This document shows positions 5,135 through 7,594 of a stretch of 7,594 nt of DNA, in pieces. Under the pieces are notes generated by a model. That model made no database searches. It was not told where the DNA came from and worked only from the letters and a program-made list of their open reading frames with translations. The stretch lies in assembly GCA_937891805.1 (NCBI GenBank), contig CALATK010000193.1, positions 1-7,594 on the forward strand, written 5' to 3'. This DNA comes from an uncultured Fibrobacter sp. (GTDB lineage: Bacteria > Fibrobacterota > Fibrobacteria > Fibrobacterales > Fibrobacteraceae). Position 1 is the stretch's first letter, and each line of letters starts with the position of its first letter. The position numbers and the translations under genes are program-made.

Positions 5135-6421
5135 ATGACAACACAGAACAAGCTCCATTTTGAAACTCTTCAGCTCCACGTTGGCCAGGAACAGGCAGAC
5201 CCCGCAACCGATTCTCGTGCCGTTCCTATTTACCAGACCTCTTCTTATGTGTTCCATAACGCACAGCATGCCGCTGACCGTTTTGCCCTGAAGGATGCCG
5301 GTAACGTTTATGGCCGTATCACGAACACAACGCAGGGCGTGCTCGAAGAACGTGTTGCCGCGCTCGAAGGTGGCGTTGCCGCTCTCGCCGTGGCTTCCGG
5401 CGCCGCAGCCATTACCTATGCCATTACGGCACTTGCCCGCAAGGGAGACCATGTGGTGGCCCAGCGCACGGTTTACGGCGGAACTTTCAACCTGCTGCAG
5501 CACACGCTCCGCACCTTCGGTATCGAGACGACGTTTGTGGACACCCACGATCTCAAGAGTGTCGAGGCCGCCGTCAAGGAAAACACGAAACTCATCTTTA
5601 TCGAGACCCTCGGCAACCCCCATTCCGACATCCCGGATATCGACGCCATTGCCCAGATTGCCCACAAGAACAAGATCCCGCTGGTCATCGACAACACCTT
5701 CGGTACGCCCTACCTGATTCGCCCGCTGGAACACGGCGCCGACATCGTGATTCATTCCGCCACCAAGTTCATCGGCGGTCATGGAACGACTCTTGGCGGT
5801 ATCATCGTTGACGGTGGCAAGTTCGACTGGGCGGCAAGCGGCAAGTTCCCGCAGTTCACCGAAGTGAATCCCAGCTACGGCGTGCCCTTTACCGCCGCCG
5901 CAGGGGCTGCCGCCTTTATCGTCTATATCCGCGCCATCCTCCTTCGCGACGAAGGCGCTGCCATTTCTCCGTTCAACGCCTTCTTGCTTTTGCAGGGCAC
6001 GGAGACTTTGTCGCTGCGTCTGGACCGCCATGTGGAAAATACCAAGAAGGTCCTGGAGTTCCTCTCGAAGCACCCGAAGGTGGCCAAGGTGAACCACCCG
6101 AGCTTTGCGGACCATCCGCAGCACGCCCTCTACAAGAGGTATTTCCCCAACGGCGCAGGGTCTATTTTCACCTTCGACGTGAAGGGCGGCCAGGCCGAAG
6201 CTTTCAAGTTCATCGACAGCCTCAAGATTTTCAGCCTGCTGGCCAACGTGGCCGACGTGAAGAGCCTGGTGGTGCATCCTTACACGACGACTCACTCCGA
6301 ACTCACTCCGGAAGAACTCGCCGCCGCAGGAATCAGCCCCGCCACCATCCGCCTCTCCATCGGTACGGAACACTACGAAGACATCATCGCCGACCTGGAT
6401 CAGGCGCTTAGTGAGTTGTGA
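5135..6421 (+). CDS. metY: O-acetylhomoserine sulfhydrylase (PLP-dependent)
   Basis: 428 residues; makes homocysteine from O-acetylhomoserine and sulfide in the cytoplasm, the direct-sulfhydrylation route to methionine. It is a Cys/Met-metabolism PLP enzyme (fold type I). Visible landmarks: TRAVPIYQTSSYVF near the start; Y59-G60-R61, which reaches the PLP phosphate of the partner subunit; an EGG(V)AALAVASG stretch; Asp186 in VIDNTFGTPYL facing the PLP ring nitrogen; Lys211 in HSATKFIGGHGT as the Schiff-base lysine; and Arg406 in IRLSIGTEH for the substrate carboxylate. Length and the long central segment (about 220-275) fit MetY rather than the shorter cystathionine lyases and synthases (about 380-400). 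The start at 5135 has AAAAGGA at 5119-5125. The frame stays open back to an ATG at 4967, but those 56 residues do not look like this family. Sixty bases separate it from cysK, so an operon is likely. Confidence 0.93.
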   Translation: MTTQNKLHFETLQLHVGQEQADPATDSRAVPIYQTSSYVFHNAQHAADRFALKDAGNVYGRITNTTQGVLEERVAALEGGVAALAVASGAAAITYAITALARKGDHVVAQRTVYGGTFNLLQHTLRTFGIETTFVDTHDLKSVEAAVKENTKLIFIETLGNPHSDIPDIDAIAQIAHKNKIPLVIDNTFGTPYLIRPLEHGADIVIHSATKFIGGHGTTLGGIIVDGGKFDWAASGKFPQFTEVNPSYGVPFTAAAGAAAFIVYIRAILLRDEGAAISPFNAFLLLQGTETLSLRLDRHVENTKKVLEFLSKHPKVAKVNHPSFADHPQHALYKRYFPNGAGSIFTFDVKGGQAEAFKFIDSLKIFSLLANVADVKSLVVHPYTTTHSELTPEELAAAGISPATIRLSIGTEHYEDIIADLDQALSEL

Positions 6422-6481
6422 GTTTTTAACCACTCCGTTAAACTTTTATTAATTTCTAACTCAAAAAAAGGACTTCAAACC

Positions 6482-7465
6482 ATGTCTAAAATCTATACCT
6501 CTGCCGACCAGCTCATTGGTCACACCCCGCTTCTGGAACTCACTCACATCGAGGAAGGTCTCGGTGCCAAGATTCTCGCCAAGCTGGAATACTTCAACCC
6601 CGCCGGTTCCGTGAAGGACCGCGTGGCCAAGGCCATGCTGGACGATGCCGAAAAGAGCGGCAAGCTCAAGGCCGGTTCCGTGATTATCGAGCCCACCTCG
6701 GGTAACACCGGTATCGGTCTTGCCTCTGTGGCTGCCGCCCGCGGGTACCGCATCATCATCGTGATGCCCGAAACCATGAGTGTGGAACGCCGCCAGATCA
6801 TGAAGGCTTATGGCGCCGAACTGGTGCTCACCGAAGGAGCCAAGGGCATGAAGGGCGCTATCGCCAAGGCCGAGGAACTGGCCAAGGAAATTCCCAACAG
6901 CTTTATTCCGGGGCAATTCGTGAACCCGGCAAATCCGGCCGCCCACAAGGCTACCACCGGTCCCGAAATCTGGGAAGATACCGACGGCAAAATTGACTTT
7001 TTTGTTGCAGGTGTCGGCACGGGCGGCACGGTTATGGGTATCGGCAAGCGGCTTCGCGAAAAGAACCCCGCATGCCGTGTACATCCCTTGGAACCGAAAA
7101 ATTCGCCCACGCTTTCTACCGGATATAAAGTGGGTCAGCATAAGATTTACGGGATTTCGGATGAATTTATTCCCGATCTTGTGCACCTCGATGAACTTGC
7201 AGAGGTTATTTCTGTGGATGACCAGGATTCCATTTTGATGGCACGCATGCTTTCGGAAAAGCTGGGCATCGGCGTTGGCGTTTCTTCGGGCGCAAACTTC
7301 CTTGGCGCAATTCAAGCGATTGAGATGGGCGCCAAAACAGTTGTTACCGTATTTGCAGATGATAATAAGAAGTATCTTTCCACGGATTACGCAACGGCCG
7401 ATACGAAGGTTGGCGGCGAAATGACGAAGGATATCACGCTTTTGGATCTTACGGCGTATCGCTAA
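6482..7465 (+). CDS. cysK: Cysteine synthase (O-acetylserine sulfhydrylase)
   Basis: 327 residues; converts O-acetylserine and sulfide to cysteine, a PLP enzyme of fold type II. Lys45 in NPAGSVKDR is the Schiff-base lysine; T72-S73-G74-N75-T76 binds the substrate carboxylate; GVGTGGT (177-183) cradles the PLP phosphate; SSGA (268-271) supplies the serine near the ring nitrogen. The ISDEFIPDLV stretch (225-234) and the DDNKKYLSTD end (293-302) are typical of bacterial CysK. Its length is slightly above the usual 310-323. ATG 6482 has AAGGA (6468-6472) nine bases upstream. It follows metY by 60 bases on the same strand, so sulfide is shared between two neighbouring sulfhydrylases. Codon use shifts from mostly C/G-ending to many T/A-ending codons after about base 7085, without a break in the reading frame. 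Its 3' end overlaps the stop of a convergent gene by 17 bases. Confidence 0.95.
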   Translation: MSKIYTSADQLIGHTPLLELTHIEEGLGAKILAKLEYFNPAGSVKDRVAKAMLDDAEKSGKLKAGSVIIEPTSGNTGIGLASVAAARGYRIIIVMPETMSVERRQIMKAYGAELVLTEGAKGMKGAIAKAEELAKEIPNSFIPGQFVNPANPAAHKATTGPEIWEDTDGKIDFFVAGVGTGGTVMGIGKRLREKNPACRVHPLEPKNSPTLSTGYKVGQHKIYGISDEFIPDLVHLDELAEVISVDDQDSILMARMLSEKLGIGVGVSSGANFLGAIQAIEMGAKTVVTVFADDNKKYLSTDYATADTKVGGEMTKDITLLDLTAYR

Positions 7466-7594
7466 AGATAGCAAGACCGAGCGTTAAAATGCCGAGGTTA
7501 TCCTCGTATATAGAAGGAAACTGGCGAATGGGCAGCGGATTTTCACCGCTGCCCGCTTCTATTGTATAGCCGGGGCGACGGTAGGTTTGCAGAA
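7449..7594 (-). CDS. C-terminal end of an M14-family zinc metallocarboxypeptidase (partial)
   Basis: The frame enters from the right edge (first whole codon at 7592-7590) and gives 47 residues before TAA at 7451-7449. The peptide includes RRPGYTIEAGSGENPLP, then QFPSIYEDNLGIL. PG-(F/Y)-T-I-E-x-G-x-G-x-NPLP followed by a Q-F-x-x-I-Y stretch is the characteristic end of bacterial M14 carboxypeptidases of the peptidoglycan gamma-D-glutamyl-diaminoacid type, and the Glu in TIEAG is the catalytic general base. The zinc-binding HxxE part would lie outside the window. Such enzymes trim peptidoglycan stem peptides; that role is inferred from family. The gene converges on cysK, and its last five codons and stop lie within the final codons of cysK. 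Confidence 0.8.
   Translation of the reverse strand, partial: LQTYRRPGYTIEAGSGENPLPIRQFPSIYEDNLGILTLGLAIFSDTP

Noticed and set aside
5117..6433. Long open frame on the minus strand opposite metY
   Set aside because: It mirrors the codon structure of metY, shows no recognisable motifs, and metY has complete active-site signatures.
6422..6447. Terminator between metY and cysK
   Set aside because: GTTTTTAAC and GTTAAAC can form a hairpin followed by TTTT, but the stem is AT-rich and bulged and unlikely to stop transcription efficiently.
6461..7474. Long open frame on the minus strand opposite cysK
   Set aside because: Same reason: an antisense shadow of a well-supported CysK, with no family signature.
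7530..7554. GC-rich hairpin after cysK as an intrinsic terminator
   Set aside because: The 9-bp stem has no T-tract on either strand and lies inside the M14 carboxypeptidase coding sequence.
1..7594. CRISPR array, tRNA or rRNA gene, insertion sequence or phage genes
   Set aside because: No regularly spaced repeats, cloverleaf-like sequence, transposase motif or phage-like gene was seen on either strand.

Overview
The window looks like chromosomal DNA from a Fibrobacter-type bacterium (Fibrobacterota). This is inferred from style, not from a match. Two secreted lipoproteins carry the Asp/Ser-rich stretch right after the lipid cysteine that is common in that group, protein-coding codons are moderately GC-rich, and intergenic DNA is AT-rich with long T runs.

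Left part (1-2560): the last 21 codons of one lipoprotein-like gene, then a complete Ser-linker, Cys-rich lipoprotein on the plus strand with a matching C-terminal tail. It meets, tail to tail with only 9 bases between stops, a minus-strand alpha-D-phosphohexomutase (phosphomannomutase/phosphoglucomutase family). A strong minus-strand terminator at 2516-2550 separates that gene from the next minus-strand gene.

Middle (2575-4693): a second, unrelated, acidic lipoprotein on the minus strand and, divergent from it, a short plus-strand gene whose product joins a Lys/Ala/Pro-rich histone-H1-like tail to a CBM48/AMPK-type glycogen-binding domain. The divergent intergenic region carries T-tracts spaced about one helical turn apart, a good promoter, and the short gene ends at a textbook terminator. 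The tail-CBM fusion is the most unusual protein here.

Right part (4694-7594): a palindrome-rich intergenic stretch, then a promoter and a roughly 240-base leader before an O-acetylhomoserine sulfhydrylase gene (metY), followed by cysteine synthase (cysK). The two enzymes put sulfide onto O-acetylhomoserine and O-acetylserine, giving homocysteine and cysteine, so this is a sulfur-assimilation pair. The metY leader holds a well-placed 15-codon reading frame containing Cys and Met codons, a GAGA-capped hairpin, and two mutually exclusive stems, so it is a candidate cis-regulatory RNA. The window closes with the C-terminal end of a minus-strand M14-family metallocarboxypeptidase whose stop codon lies inside the 3' end of cysK.
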